A stretch of 35,786 nucleotides of DNA from JAVWHX01 sp036639875 (GCA_036639875.1 JAVWHX010000020.1:1-35786); one strand, 5' to 3'. Numbered from the stretch's first letter, positions 1 through 8,747 are shown. Notes: generated by a model not told the origin, from the letters alone. Numbers and translations: made by a program.

Positions 1-1
1 T

Positions 2-514
2 TATCGTTTACTTATGGAATCTGATAAATTAAGTGATGAAAACGATCATGCATTAGATTATGTTTATCATCAAACTGTTAAGAAAGTGACAAATGATTAT
101 GAAACATTAGGATTTAATACAGCTATTTCACAAATGATGATTTTCGTAAATGAAGCATATAAAGCCAATACTTTATATCGTCCTTATGCTGAAAGTTTGG
201 TTAAAATGTTAAGTTGTATTGCTCCTCACTTAGGTGAAGAAATGTGGCAATTATTAGGACATAATGAATCTATTGCTTATCAAACATGGCCTACTTATGA
301 TGAAAGTATGTTGGTTTTATCTACAGTAGAAATGGCTATTCAAGTTAATGGAAAACTTCGTGCTAAGATTACAGTTAATAAAGATGAAGATGATGAAGTT
401 GTTAAAGCAACTGCTTTATCTCAAGAAAATGTTAAAACGCATACTGATGGTATGAATATTGTTAAAGTGATTGTTGTTAAGAATAAGATTGTGAACATTG
501 TTGTAAAACCATAA
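2..514 (+). CDS. leuS: Leucyl-tRNA synthetase, C-terminal part (5' end outside window)
   Basis: The reading frame is open from base 2, so this is the tail of a gene that begins before the window. The about 171 visible residues match the helical anticodon-binding domain of class I LeuRS (an ENDHALDYVYHQT-like segment, then YRPYAESLVKMLSCIAPHLGEEMW) followed by the small C-terminal domain that touches the tRNA elbow (segment VEMAIQVNGKLRAKI). The enzyme charges tRNA-Leu in the cytoplasm. The catalytic HIGH/KMSKS regions and the CP1 editing domain lie upstream and cannot be assessed. A hairpin with a T-rich tail at 675-707 probably ends the transcript, about 160 bases after the stop. Confidence 0.95.
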   Translation, partial: YRLLMESDKLSDENDHALDYVYHQTVKKVTNDYETLGFNTAISQMMIFVNEAYKANTLYRPYAESLVKMLSCIAPHLGEEMWQLLGHNESIAYQTWPTYDESMLVLSTVEMAIQVNGKLRAKITVNKDEDDEVVKATALSQENVKTHTDGMNIVKVIVVKNKIVNIVVKP

Positions 515-674
515 AACTGAATTTAAAACTTTATGTTTTATTGTATGGTTCAAACATAAAGAGATATGTATTTATGTTTAAAAAGTTAATTGTTTTGATT
601 TTATATCAGAATGGTAACATTCTTAGTGCGCAAGCACTATAATAAGTTGAATTTAAAAGATAGAATTAAAAGTA

Positions 675-707
675 ACAAAACAGACAAATGTCTGTTTTGT
701 TTTCTTT
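675..707 (+). terminator. Rho-independent terminator downstream of leuS
   Basis: An 11-bp stem (ACAAAACAGAC at 675-685, GTCTGTTTTGT at 690-700) with a 4-base loop is followed by TTTCTTT. It lies between leuS and the next gene, which has its own candidate promoter downstream. The 160 bases between the leuS stop and this hairpin hold only a small GCAA-loop hairpin (625-638) next to a TATAAT; no gene is visible there. Confidence 0.75.
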
Positions 708-728
708 AAAATGATAAAATATCAATTA

Positions 729-757
729 TTGTGAAAACTTTATGGAAGTGGTAAACT
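729..757 (+). promoter_or_regulatory. Candidate sigma-A promoter of the EamA transporter gene
   Basis: TTGTGA (729-734) and TAAACT (752-757) are separated by 17 bases and lie 45 bases before the start codon at 803. The -10 box is only a 4/6 match, so the call is moderate. Confidence 0.4.
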
Positions 758-802
758 AATGATAAAGATTTAAAGTTTGATTAAAAAAGGAAGTATTTAA
801 AT

Positions 803-1660
803 ATGTGGATAATTTTTGCTTTTGGATCTGCATTTTTTGCTGGAATTACATCTATTTTGGCAAAGTGTGGAATTCGTCATACTGATTCTCATGTGGCCAC
901 TGCTATACGAACTATTGTTGTTTTTTTCTTCTCATGGATTATGGTAGGAATTGTTGGTTCATTTGAGTCAATTAAAGATATATCATTAACAACCTTTTTG
1001 TTTTTAGTCTTATCTGGACTATCAACAGGAGCTTCTTGGTTGTTTTATTTTAAATCACTTCAATTAGGTCATATTAATAAAGTAGCAGCAGTTGATAAAA
1101 TGAGTGTTATTCTTACTATTATTTTATCTTTATTCATTTTTCAAGAAACAATAAATGTTTATAAGTTATTAGGAATGATAAGTATGGGTGTTGGAACATA
1201 TCTTATGTTAGAAAAGAAAGATATTCAAAACACAAAAAAAGATAATAGATGGCTTATTTATGCTTTGTTATCAGTAGTGTTTGCGAGTCTAACCACAATT
1301 TTAGGTAAATTGGGAATAACAAGTATTGAAAGTAATTTAGGAACTGCATTACGAACAGGAGTGGTATTGATTATGGCTTGGGTAGTTGTTTTTGTGACTC
1401 ATAAAGAAAATACAATTCGTAATATTCCAAAAAAAGAATACTTATACATATGTTTATCAGGACTAGCAACAGGAGCTTCATGGCTTTGTTTTTATAAAGC
1501 TTTACAAGATGGACCAGCAAGTTTAGTTGTTCCAATTGATAAACTTAGTATTTTGTTTACTGTGTTATTCTCGTATCTTATTTTTCATGAAAAGATTTAT
1601 CGTCAATCATTTGTTGGGTTGAGTTTAATTGTGATAGGAACTTTGGTTATGTTGTTATGA
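803..1660 (+). CDS. EamA/DMT-family membrane transporter
   Basis: A 285-residue integral membrane protein with about ten hydrophobic helices arranged as two EamA repeats of about 140 residues. The repeats are visible by eye: LSGLSTGASWLFYFKSLQLG in the first half matches LSGLATGASWLCFYKALQDG in the second, and the AAVDKMSVILT and VPIDKLSILFT segments also correspond. This two-repeat form is typical of the drug/metabolite transporter superfamily, whose members export or import small metabolites; the substrate cannot be read from sequence. An AAAGGAAG site precedes the ATG. The gene stands alone between the leuS terminator and a decayed region. Length and repeats look intact. Confidence 0.9.
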   Translation: MWIIFAFGSAFFAGITSILAKCGIRHTDSHVATAIRTIVVFFFSWIMVGIVGSFESIKDISLTTFLFLVLSGLSTGASWLFYFKSLQLGHINKVAAVDKMSVILTIILSLFIFQETINVYKLLGMISMGVGTYLMLEKKDIQNTKKDNRWLIYALLSVVFASLTTILGKLGITSIESNLGTALRTGVVLIMAWVVVFVTHKENTIRNIPKKEYLYICLSGLATGASWLCFYKALQDGPASLVVPIDKLSILFTVLFSYLIFHEKIYRQSFVGLSLIVIGTLVMLL

Positions 1661-2240
1661 TAAAATGATTTGTCTTTCACATCTTTTACACTTAAGTTAA
1701 AAAATAACAAGTGAAGAGATTTGAAATATAAATAAACATGAAAAGTAGTAATGTTGATGAATAAGATCTTTCTCAAGTAGCCAACGTAAATAAAACGTTG
1801 GAAACGAAAGGAGAGGTCTTTTGTTATGAGGGATGTAGTAAGTATATATAAAGCAGTCTTTTATGTAATAAGAAGGATAGAATATCAAAATAATTCTCGT
1901 ATTAATGAATCGTTTGAAAAGAGAATAAAAGAATGTAGAATGATATAAAGATTCTATAGATGTATCATTAGATGATTGCAGGATGATAGTGACATGGTTA
2001 TGGTAAATGGACTTATTATCATAAAAATAAAAAAAGATTCTATTAGATATATCGCTTAGACTTTAAGGAAGGTCACTTCTTTAAAACTGGTATAAATAGA
2101 AAACTTTATTTAAGTTTTCAAGAATAGGCTTAGAAATTATAATTTTTTTCTTGTCATCTTATAGTGGTTTTACTATGAAGTATTGGATATAATAAGTTTT
2201 ATAAGATAGAGTTGAAAATTAAGATGAAGGGATGATAAAT
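1661..2240. other. 580-bp region with hairpins and a probable decayed gene
   Basis: No intact gene of normal size is seen here. Three things are present. A bulged hairpin at 1681-1720 (CACTT..GTTA / TAAC..AAGTG core) could end the EamA transcript, although no T-run follows. A perfect 7-bp inverted repeat, CCAACGT / ACGTTGG (1781-1801), sits just before a strong ribosome binding site and a 40-codon ORF (1826-1948). Short protein-like stretches follow in other frames: one ending in CRMIVTWLW near 2000, and one from 1996 to 2126 interrupted by a stop (GYGKWTYYHKNKKRFY, then IYRLDFKEGHFFKTGINRKL). Their order suggests a gene broken by frameshifts and stops. I do not recognise the family. Confidence 0.45.
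1826..1948 (+). CDS. Small 40-residue ORF of unknown function, possibly the 5' fragment of a broken gene
   Basis: The ORF begins MRDVVSIYKAVFYVIRRIEY and ends in a charged tail (FEKRIKECRMI). An AAAGGAGAGG site lies about 10 bases before the ATG, stronger than needed for a chance ORF. The hairpin CCAACGT/ACGTTGG (1781-1801) lies directly upstream. An outer pairing between AAGATCTTTCTC (about 1763-1774) and GAGAGGTCTT (1811-1820) could cover the ribosome binding site. The downstream frames hold further protein-like fragments, so this may be the start of a decayed gene rather than a functional small protein. No family is recognised. Confidence 0.3.
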   Translation: MRDVVSIYKAVFYVIRRIEYQNNSRINESFEKRIKECRMI

Positions 2241-2657
2241 ATGTTAGAAAGTATACCAAGTGAACAAGAAATGATAAATCTTATGGGCGAATCTTTGTAT
2301 GATGTGTGGGTAAAACTATGTGTTATGATTGATTCAAAGTATGATATGGATTGTATGTGGAATAATGGTGGGAAGAAATGGACGTATGAGTATAAATATC
2401 GTAAAGGTGGCAAGACACTTTGTGCACTTTATGCTAAAGAGAATTGTTTTGGCTTTATGGTGATATTGGGTAAAGATGAAAGAACTCAGTTTGAGGAAAA
2501 CAGAAGCAGTTATTCAATGAGTGTACAAGATATATATGATAATAGTCAAACTTTTCATGATGGTAAATGGCTGATGTTCGAGTTAACAGATACTTCCCTT
2601 TTTGAGGATATGGAAAAACTTTTATTGATTAAACGTAAACAAAACAAAAAAATATAG
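2241..2657 (+). CDS. DUF3788-like protein
   Basis: A soluble protein of about 138 residues. The core segments NGGKKWTYEYKYRKGGKTLC, CFGFMVILGKDER and FHDGKWLMFEL are what I associate with the DUF3788 family, a group of uncharacterised small proteins often annotated near GNAT acetyltransferases and other accessory genes. I start at 2241 rather than the in-frame ATG at 2232, because the GAAGGG site (2226-2231) abuts the earlier ATG and gives a normal 9-base spacing to the later one. A TATAAT at 2188-2193 could be the -10 box. It is followed after 12 bases by the isochorismatase-like gene, so the two are probably co-transcribed. The biochemical role is unknown. Confidence 0.65.
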   Translation: MLESIPSEQEMINLMGESLYDVWVKLCVMIDSKYDMDCMWNNGGKKWTYEYKYRKGGKTLCALYAKENCFGFMVILGKDERTQFEENRSSYSMSVQDIYDNSQTFHDGKWLMFELTDTSLFEDMEKLLLIKRKQNKKI

Positions 2658-2669
2658 ATAGGTGATAAT

Positions 2670-3203
2670 ATGAAATATGATGCAATGTTGATTATAGATA
2701 TGCAAACTGCTTTAATTGAAAATAATCCTTACCAAAGAGATATAGTGATTGAAAATATAAAAATGTTAATGAATAAATGTAGAGGTAGTCATATACCAGT
2801 TATACATATAAGACATGATGGTGGTAAAGGAGATGAACTTGAAAAAGATACATTAGGTTGGCAAATATACCAAGATTTTATGCCATATGATAATGAAAAA
2901 ATTATTGATAAAAAGTTTAACAGCGCTTTTCTTCATACTGATTTAAATCTACATTTACAATCTCTTGATATAAAGAATGTTTTAATGTGTGGAATGCAAA
3001 CTGAATACTGTTTTGATGTAACTTGTAAAGTAGCTTATGAACTTGGATATCATGTTATTATTGCAAAAGAGACAACAACAACTTTTGATAATGAATTTTT
3101 TAGTGCGAAAGATTTATGTTTATATTATGAAAACAAAATATGGAATAATCGTTATGCCGATGTTCTAGATATGAATACTATATTAGAAAATATATGTGGG
3201 TAA
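2670..3203 (+). CDS. Isochorismatase/nicotinamidase-like cysteine hydrolase
   Basis: The 177-residue protein has the cysteine-hydrolase triad in the expected places: Asp10 in MLIIDMQ, Lys82 in the DKKFNSAF segment and the nucleophile Cys114 in GMQTEYCFDVTC. The fold is the alpha/beta sandwich shared by isochorismatases, nicotinamidases and ureido-hydrolases such as YcaC or PncA. The nicotinamidase metal-binding DxHxxH motif is not visible, so PncA itself is unlikely and the substrate is open. A clear AGGTGATA site precedes the ATG. The gene is close to the DUF3788 gene upstream, and the broken GNAT gene starts 11 bases after its stop, which suggests one transcript ending at the hairpin at 3765-3804. 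Confidence 0.88.
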   Translation: MKYDAMLIIDMQTALIENNPYQRDIVIENIKMLMNKCRGSHIPVIHIRHDGGKGDELEKDTLGWQIYQDFMPYDNEKIIDKKFNSAFLHTDLNLHLQSLDIKNVLMCGMQTEYCFDVTCKVAYELGYHVIIAKETTTTFDNEFFSAKDLCLYYENKIWNNRYADVLDMNTILENICG

Positions 3204-3214
3204 AGGGTGGAAAT

Positions 3215-3746
3215 ATGTGTTTTGATAATTGCAATAAGACAGTATTAGAAACAGATCGTTTGATCTTACGTGAATTGCAACAATCAGATATTCAAGATCT
3301 ATCTGAAATATTACAAGATCCAGAAGTTGTTTATGCTTATGAACATATCTTTACAGATGCAGATGTAAGAAAATGGTTTAATAGACAACGACAAAGATAT
3401 CGGAAATATGGATTTGAATTGTGGGCTGTTATTTTTAAAAAACTGGAGAAATGATAGGACAAGCTGGATTAACGCTTCAGCCATATAAAAATACAGAAGT
3501 CTTAGAAATTAGATATTTATTCAAAAAAAGTTTCGGCATTATGGCTATGCAATTGAGGCTGCTAAGGGCTGTAAGGAATATGCTTTTAATAGATATAAGG
3601 TGAATAAAGTTTATTGCATAATCAAACGTGATAATCAAGCATCAATAAAACTTGCTAAAAATCTTGGAATGAAAATCGAAGATGAATTTATAACTCAATA
3701 TTACCATGTGGATATGCTTCATTATTTATTTTCAATTGAAAGTTAG
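3215..3746 (+). pseudogene. GNAT-family N-acetyltransferase gene interrupted by two -1 frameshifts
   Basis: Read across three frames this gives one complete RimJ/RimL-type acetyltransferase of about 177 residues: ETDRLILRELQQSDIQDL at the start, then a VIFKKTGEMIGQAGL segment, then the acetyl-CoA loop RHYGYAIEAAKG and NQASIKLAKNLGMK. The frame breaks at a run of six A (3437-3442) and again at a run of seven A (3523-3529). Adding one A to each run restores a continuous reading frame. The start at 3215 is chosen for its AAGGGTGG site. Two single-base losses in homopolymers could be true mutation, slippage-prone phase variation or a sequencing/assembly artefact. Confidence 0.8.
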
Positions 3747-3764
3747 AAATTAAGCGTTAGTGTT

Positions 3765-3804
3765 AAACTGTATTATCTTTATTTATAAAGATTTTACAGT
3801 TTTT
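3765..3804 (+). terminator. Terminator hairpin after the broken GNAT gene
   Basis: AAACTGTA (3765-3772) pairs with TACAGTTT (3795-3802) and ATCTTT with AAAGAT inside it, with a symmetric TT/TT internal mismatch, followed by a T-rich tail. It separates this cluster from the HipA-like gene. Confidence 0.65.
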
Positions 3805-3933
3805 AAATATTACAGTTTATTTTACCAAAGGATAATTTGTTTGTTTTAAGATGAATCATAATTAAGTTAATTATAATGAATTTATTTTAAAGTCTTTTGA
3901 AATCATGTATAATGCTAATAGGTGGTGATGAAT

Positions 3934-5148
3934 ATGTTATATACAATGATGAATAGAAATAAGAAGATATTGGATTTTGAATATAATAGTGAATACAATG
4001 CCTTCTTAGGTATTGTTAAAAGATATGATTTAACATATGCACCATTAACATTTATAACTCATCAAGAAAACCTAGAAAAGGAATTTTATAGATGGTTACA
4101 AGATAGAAAAATTCCGCCATTGAGAGATAATCTTAAATATTTATTAGAAAGTTTAAAACAAAGAGAAACAACTGAAACAATGATTAGTGGATATGGTTTA
4201 TCATTAAGTGATCAATATTGGTTTAAGCCTAATTGCGAGGAAGTTGATTGGAAGACTATTAATTATTTTGATAATCATTATAATTCTTATCAATTTATGG
4301 AAGCAACATTTGGATATCAATTAGATTCTAATTCCCAATATGATGATTCAAAAACAAATTACACACCGAATATGTCTACAAATGGACAACTGAGTAAATG
4401 TTGGATCAAACAAAATGAACAAAACTTATTGTTTAAAGGGGCAAATACAATATATCGATTTGAGCCTATCTGTGAAGTCATTGCATCACAGTTATGTAGT
4501 ATATTAGAAGTGCCTTATGTTCCGTATAAATGTACGATGTTAGAAGGAAAAAAATCGACTACGTTAGTTAGTGTATGTCCAACGATGATACAATCTCATC
4601 AAGAATTTATCCCCGCTTATCAAATCTTAAATGAGAGTCTTGATAAAAAAACCAATACTCCCCAGGATTATTATCTTTATTTAGATATTTTGAATAAACA
4701 TCATGTTCCTCACGCTAAAGAATATCTACAAAAGATGGTTATGCTTGATTTTATTCTTGCTAATGAAGATCGACATTTAGGGAATTTCGGTGTTATTAGA
4801 AATCTTGACACAATGCAATGGGAATCAATTTGTCCTATTTTTGATACAGGAAGAGGTTTAAATACAAATGTTTCATCAGATTATTGGGATGATGAAGTTG
4901 TTGATATGAAATTTTTTTCATCAGATTTTATAACAAGTGATATTGTAAAAGATTATTTTGATTTATCAATTGAACATAATCAAATAGATAAAATGTTAAA
5001 GGTTGTAGATATGTTTGAAAAATTGCTCATTCGATATCAAGGATGTCTTACTCTTACAATGGATGATATTCATTGTCTCATTCATACGTTTAAAAAACGA
5101 ATTCATTTGTTTGAACAAATTATGTTAGAAAAGAAACTTTTATTATAA
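3934..5148 (+). CDS. HipA-like kinase-fold protein, no antitoxin partner
   Basis: A 404-residue protein with the signature of HipA-type Ser/Thr kinases in its C-terminal half. The catalytic loop is LDFILANEDRHLGNFG (residues 271-286; Asp279 likely catalytic, Asn284 metal-binding), followed by the metal-binding PIFDTG (Asp304). A KxxLLFKG stretch before it is the likely nucleotide-binding lysine region. Classical HipA phosphorylates glutamyl-tRNA synthetase and is held in check by HipB, an XRE protein encoded next to it; no XRE gene adjoins this one. The start at 3934 gives an 8-base spacing to AGGTGG; TATAAT at 3908-3913 is a likely -10 box. The N-terminal about 130 residues are not a standard HipA N-domain by eye. 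The target is unknown. Confidence 0.75.
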   Translation: MLYTMMNRNKKILDFEYNSEYNAFLGIVKRYDLTYAPLTFITHQENLEKEFYRWLQDRKIPPLRDNLKYLLESLKQRETTETMISGYGLSLSDQYWFKPNCEEVDWKTINYFDNHYNSYQFMEATFGYQLDSNSQYDDSKTNYTPNMSTNGQLSKCWIKQNEQNLLFKGANTIYRFEPICEVIASQLCSILEVPYVPYKCTMLEGKKSTTLVSVCPTMIQSHQEFIPAYQILNESLDKKTNTPQDYYLYLDILNKHHVPHAKEYLQKMVMLDFILANEDRHLGNFGVIRNLDTMQWESICPIFDTGRGLNTNVSSDYWDDEVVDMKFFSSDFITSDIVKDYFDLSIEHNQIDKMLKVVDMFEKLLIRYQGCLTLTMDDIHCLIHTFKKRIHLFEQIMLEKKLLL

Positions 5149-5178
5149 TACCTCAATTCATTAACGAATTGAGGTATT
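5148..5178. terminator. Bidirectional terminator between convergent genes
   Basis: A 13-bp perfect stem (AATACCTCAATTC / GAATTGAGGTATT) starts at the stop codon of the HipA-like gene and ends 4 bases before the stop of the opposing DUF2804 gene. T-rich sequence follows on the plus strand. Confidence 0.85.
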
Positions 5179-5181
5179 TGT

Positions 5182-6201
5182 TTAATATTTATTGTGGACA
5201 TCTTCTAAAAAGCATAACATGTTTTGAACTTTTATTTCTTGTCCATTATCTAATACTGCAATACCATTTAAGTAACCAAAAACTTGATGTTGATCACTAG
5301 ATACAATAATTGCTGATATTTTAGCGGCTCTATCTAGAAGTGGAGTGAAAGTCATTTCAAATCGTTTATCACTTGAAGTAATTGTCCATTGTTGCATATA
5401 ATCTTTTGGAATATGAAATATAACGTCATCTAACTTATGAGCAATATGATTATAAAATAACATATTCTCACTTGCAGCAGAATTATCACCAAATCCATAT
5501 CCAATATTAAATCCAAAAGGAATACCTTGAATATCCATATTTCCAGATCCCCAGAACCATGTGTTATCATATGTCCAAACACCACGTCCCCAATCAAGTG
5601 TACCGAAATCTTTCTTTGGATCAAAGGCATATGTTTTATTATCATAACGAACGATGCCAGATGCTCGCATACAATTGATTTTCTGGTTATAATAGAAAGC
5701 TTTCTTTTTATCCTTCCAAGGTATTGCAATGACCATGCTATCCATTGTTGGCTTATCAAGTTCTATTTCAAAAGACAAATCTTTATTCTCATAGAAGTTT
5801 TTAAACTGACAACTTAAAATACGTTTATGATCTTGAACAATAAATTTCATTGATAAACGTTTATCTTGATATTGTGTTATTCCAGAAATAGAAGAAGAAG
5901 GCATTTTCATTTTTCCCATAGGAAAAACATTTAAAATTGTTTCGGTATGTTCCCATTTGTTTTTAAAATCTAATAATGATACGGATTGTAATCCAATATA
6001 ACCATCATCTGATAAAGTAGCTGCAATCCCAAAATCCTCATTCACAATCAAATAATAATCCCATTCCTTAATACGGAATTTGGCTGCCTTAATATCTTTT
6101 CTTGAATACTGCTGAATTAAAGATCTAGACCAACCTGGTTCACGTAAAGAACCATCTTTATTTAATAGCGGTTGTTTCTTTGTTATTTCATGATTACGCA
6201 T
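5182..6201 (-). CDS. DUF2804 domain-containing protein
   Basis: A 339-residue protein without a signal peptide or membrane helices. The segments FGTLDWGRGVWTYDNTWFWG, GIPFGFNIGYGFGD and ASENMLFYN match what I know of DUF2804, a widespread bacterial family with a lipocalin-like/beta-rich fold and no established activity. The protein opens with a polar segment of the form ITKKQPLLNKDG..REPGW, also typical of the family. A good AGAGGTGA site lies before the ATG, and a near-consensus promoter is found at 6221-6249. It is a single-gene unit, divergent from the ABC-transporter operon and ended by the shared hairpin at 5148-5178. Function is not known. Confidence 0.85.
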   Translation of the reverse strand: MRNHEITKKQPLLNKDGSLREPGWSRSLIQQYSRKDIKAAKFRIKEWDYYLIVNEDFGIAATLSDDGYIGLQSVSLLDFKNKWEHTETILNVFPMGKMKMPSSSISGITQYQDKRLSMKFIVQDHKRILSCQFKNFYENKDLSFEIELDKPTMDSMVIAIPWKDKKKAFYYNQKINCMRASGIVRYDNKTYAFDPKKDFGTLDWGRGVWTYDNTWFWGSGNMDIQGIPFGFNIGYGFGDNSAASENMLFYNHIAHKLDDVIFHIPKDYMQQWTITSSDKRFEMTFTPLLDRAAKISAIIVSSDQHQVFGYLNGIAVLDNGQEIKVQNMLCFLEDVHNKY

Positions 6202-6220
6202 AGAATCACCTCTTACATTT

Positions 6221-6249
6221 ATTATAATATTAAAAAAATGTTTTCACAA
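6221..6249 (-). promoter_or_regulatory. Sigma-A promoter of the DUF2804 gene
   Basis: On the minus strand TTGTGA (6249-6244) and TATAAT (6226-6221) are separated by exactly 17 bases, about 20 bases before the start codon. Confidence 0.75.
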
Positions 6250-6356
6250 TTAGAAACGCTCTTGTATAATTTTATTTAAATAAATGAAAGATTTAAGGAT
6301 TTTTTAATAATTGATTCTTTATAATGAGTTCATCAACAAGTAAAGGGGAAATAAAT

Positions 6357-8738
6357 ATGTTATTACAAATACTTAAAAAAGATATGTTGAAAAGAAAAGG
6401 TGTTAATCTTATTTTGTTTTTATTTATTACACTCGCAACAATCTTTTTAGCAAGCAGTATCAGCAATATTTTAATTGTTGGTTCAGCTGTTGATTATTAT
6501 ATGGATTATGCTAATGTTCCAGATAGCAATATTGTGATGAGTTCAGAAAAAGATATAGATAAGATAAATAAATGGTTAGATGAAAAGATATCATCTCAAC
6601 TTATTGAGAGTTATGATTATAATCATTTTTTTGAAATTTCTGATAAATCAGTATCAATTGATAAAGATGGAGTGAAAAGTGAATTAGATAATCGAGGGAC
6701 AAGTCTCTTCTTATCAACTATGGATGTAGATTATTGTAAGATATTTGATAATGATGGAAATGAAGTTTCTCTTAAAGAAGGGGAAATGGCTATTTCTAAT
6801 TCTATGATGAATATGAATAAGTTGAAGATTGGCGATAAGTTAACGATTCATGATCAAGGAGTCACCAAAGAGTTTGTTATTAAGAAAGCTGTGAAGGATG
6901 CCGCTTTCGGTAGTGAAACAGTTGGGATGAGTCGTCTTGTTATTAATGAAAGTGATTTTAAAGTATTCTCAAAAGAATCATTAAAACTAGGGCTTTACTA
7001 TGTGATGTCATCTCAGCCAGATATATTTTTAAAAGAATTAAATGCTCAGGGATTTGAAGGAGTGATGAATACCATATCGGTTGATATGTATAAAATGGTT
7101 TATTCTTTTGATATGCTTATTGCTGCGTTACTTATAGTTATTGGAATATGTTTGATTCTTATCGCTTTACTTGTTTTACGTTTCACACTAGTGTTTTCGT
7201 TAGAAGAACAGTATCAAGAAATAGGTGTTCTTAAGGCTGTTGGATTAAGGAATCTTGCAATTAAGAAATTGTATTTGATTAAGTACTTTGTCCTAGTGAC
7301 TCTTGGATCGATATTAGGAGTCTTTATAAGTGTGCCGGTTAGCCAAGTGATGTTAGATAGTGTCAATCAAAATATGATTATGGCTAGTACAGAACTAAAT
7401 TTTTCCGTTCATATTCTATGTGCTATATTTATTATTGTTTTAGTATTATTATTTTGTTATTTCTGTACGAGAAAACTTAATAAAGTTTCAGCAATTACTG
7501 CGATTCGTGGTGGTTATACTGGTGAAAGATTTCATAATCAAAGTGGAGTTCGTTTATCAAAAACATCTCGTTTATCTGTTCCTTTCTTTCTAGGACTTAA
7601 TGATATCTTTAGTCATCTTACACGTTATATTGTTTTAATTATTACATTCTGTGTAAGTTTTATCTTGATTACAATTCCATTGAATACAATCAATACAATG
7701 AGAAGTTCAGAAATGGTTAGAAAGTTCTGTCTTGATCCAGAGAGTTCTGTTTATGTTCGTAAAATAGAACAGACAGAAAATGAAAAATATAATAATTCAA
7801 AGGATTTAATGTTAGGGGTAGAACGTGTTAAAGAAGAAATGAGTGAGAAGGGTTATGAAACTGAATTAACTGCAGTCCCAATCTTTTTCCTTAATTTCTA
7901 TTTAGAAAACAGTTCTACAAAAACAAATATTATGACTGTTCAATTACTTGGAAAAGAACGTGATTTTTCTGATTATAGTGAAGGAAAAGCACCGCTTTTA
8001 GAAAATGAGATTGCTTTTTCAAAAATCATTATGGAAGAAAATGATTGGTCAATTGGTGATTATGTCAATGCGAATATTGATGGTGAAGAAAAGATGTTCT
8101 TAATTACAGGAACTTATTCTGATTATATGCAAATGGGGAAAAGCGCAAGAATGAATTCAAAGTTAAATCTTAGTAGTCAATTTATGTTTGATTATTGGTC
8201 AATTATGGTTGATATGGATACTGATAAAAGTCAAGATGAGTTAGTTGAAGTGATGAAAAAGGAATTTCCTAATTATGAATGGAAAACTAGTCAACAATTA
8301 ATTGATCAAAATGTTGGCGGTATTCAATCAAGTTTAGATCAAATGTTAATACCTATGACAGGAATGTTATGTGCGGTGATTATGCTTATAACTCTTTTAA
8401 TGGAAAAGTTATTTATGACACGTGAGAAAGGTGAAATTGCAATGATGAAGAGTATTGGATTTGCCAATCGAACAATTCGTCAATGGCAACTTATTCGTAT
8501 GATATTGGTTGTATTGGCTTCGATGATTATATCAGTGCCATTATCATTACTAAGTAATCAATTTGTTTTGAAACCAATCTTTGCAATTATGGGGGCTGAT
8601 GTTACGATTCAAGTAAATGCTTTACAGGCTTATATTATATATCCAGGAGTATTGTTGATAGGTATTGTGATTGCAACTCTTATCGCAACTATCACTATTA
8701 AAAAGATTAATATTAAAGAAATGAATAATTTGGAATAG
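6357..8738 (+). CDS. ABC transporter permease, FtsX/MacB-type with two FtsX domains
   Basis: About 793 residues. One N-terminal transmembrane helix (residues about 15-37) is followed by a large extracytoplasmic domain, three helices around 235-365 forming the first FtsX domain (with EEQYQEIGVLKAVGLRN), a fifth helix, a second extracytoplasmic domain and three more helices at the C-terminus with the matching TREKGEIAMMKSIGFANRT. This duplicated layout belongs to lipoprotein/antimicrobial-peptide type exporters (SalY, MacB-like), not to nutrient importers. The start at 6357 has the AAAGGGGAA site; the in-frame ATG at 6324 overlaps a TATAAT (6320-6325) that is probably the -10 box of the operon. 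It is the first gene of a permease-ATPase-regulator-kinase operon. Confidence 0.9.
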   Translation: MLLQILKKDMLKRKGVNLILFLFITLATIFLASSISNILIVGSAVDYYMDYANVPDSNIVMSSEKDIDKINKWLDEKISSQLIESYDYNHFFEISDKSVSIDKDGVKSELDNRGTSLFLSTMDVDYCKIFDNDGNEVSLKEGEMAISNSMMNMNKLKIGDKLTIHDQGVTKEFVIKKAVKDAAFGSETVGMSRLVINESDFKVFSKESLKLGLYYVMSSQPDIFLKELNAQGFEGVMNTISVDMYKMVYSFDMLIAALLIVIGICLILIALLVLRFTLVFSLEEQYQEIGVLKAVGLRNLAIKKLYLIKYFVLVTLGSILGVFISVPVSQVMLDSVNQNMIMASTELNFSVHILCAIFIIVLVLLFCYFCTRKLNKVSAITAIRGGYTGERFHNQSGVRLSKTSRLSVPFFLGLNDIFSHLTRYIVLIITFCVSFILITIPLNTINTMRSSEMVRKFCLDPESSVYVRKIEQTENEKYNNSKDLMLGVERVKEEMSEKGYETELTAVPIFFLNFYLENSSTKTNIMTVQLLGKERDFSDYSEGKAPLLENEIAFSKIIMEENDWSIGDYVNANIDGEEKMFLITGTYSDYMQMGKSARMNSKLNLSSQFMFDYWSIMVDMDTDKSQDELVEVMKKEFPNYEWKTSQQLIDQNVGGIQSSLDQMLIPMTGMLCAVIMLITLLMEKLFMTREKGEIAMMKSIGFANRTIRQWQLIRMILVVLASMIISVPLSLLSNQFVLKPIFAIMGADVTIQVNALQAYIIYPGVLLIGIVIATLIATITIKKINIKEMNNLE

Positions 8739-8747
8739 GAGAATAAG

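Noticed and set aside
625..643. Promoter at TATAAT 638-643 next to a GCAA-loop hairpin
   Set aside because: No -35 box at acceptable spacing and a terminator lies 30 bases downstream, so there is nothing clear for it to express.
5430..5817. Alternative ORFs on both strands within the DUF2804 gene
   Set aside because: They overlap a well-supported gene with promoter and ribosome binding site and show no protein family features.
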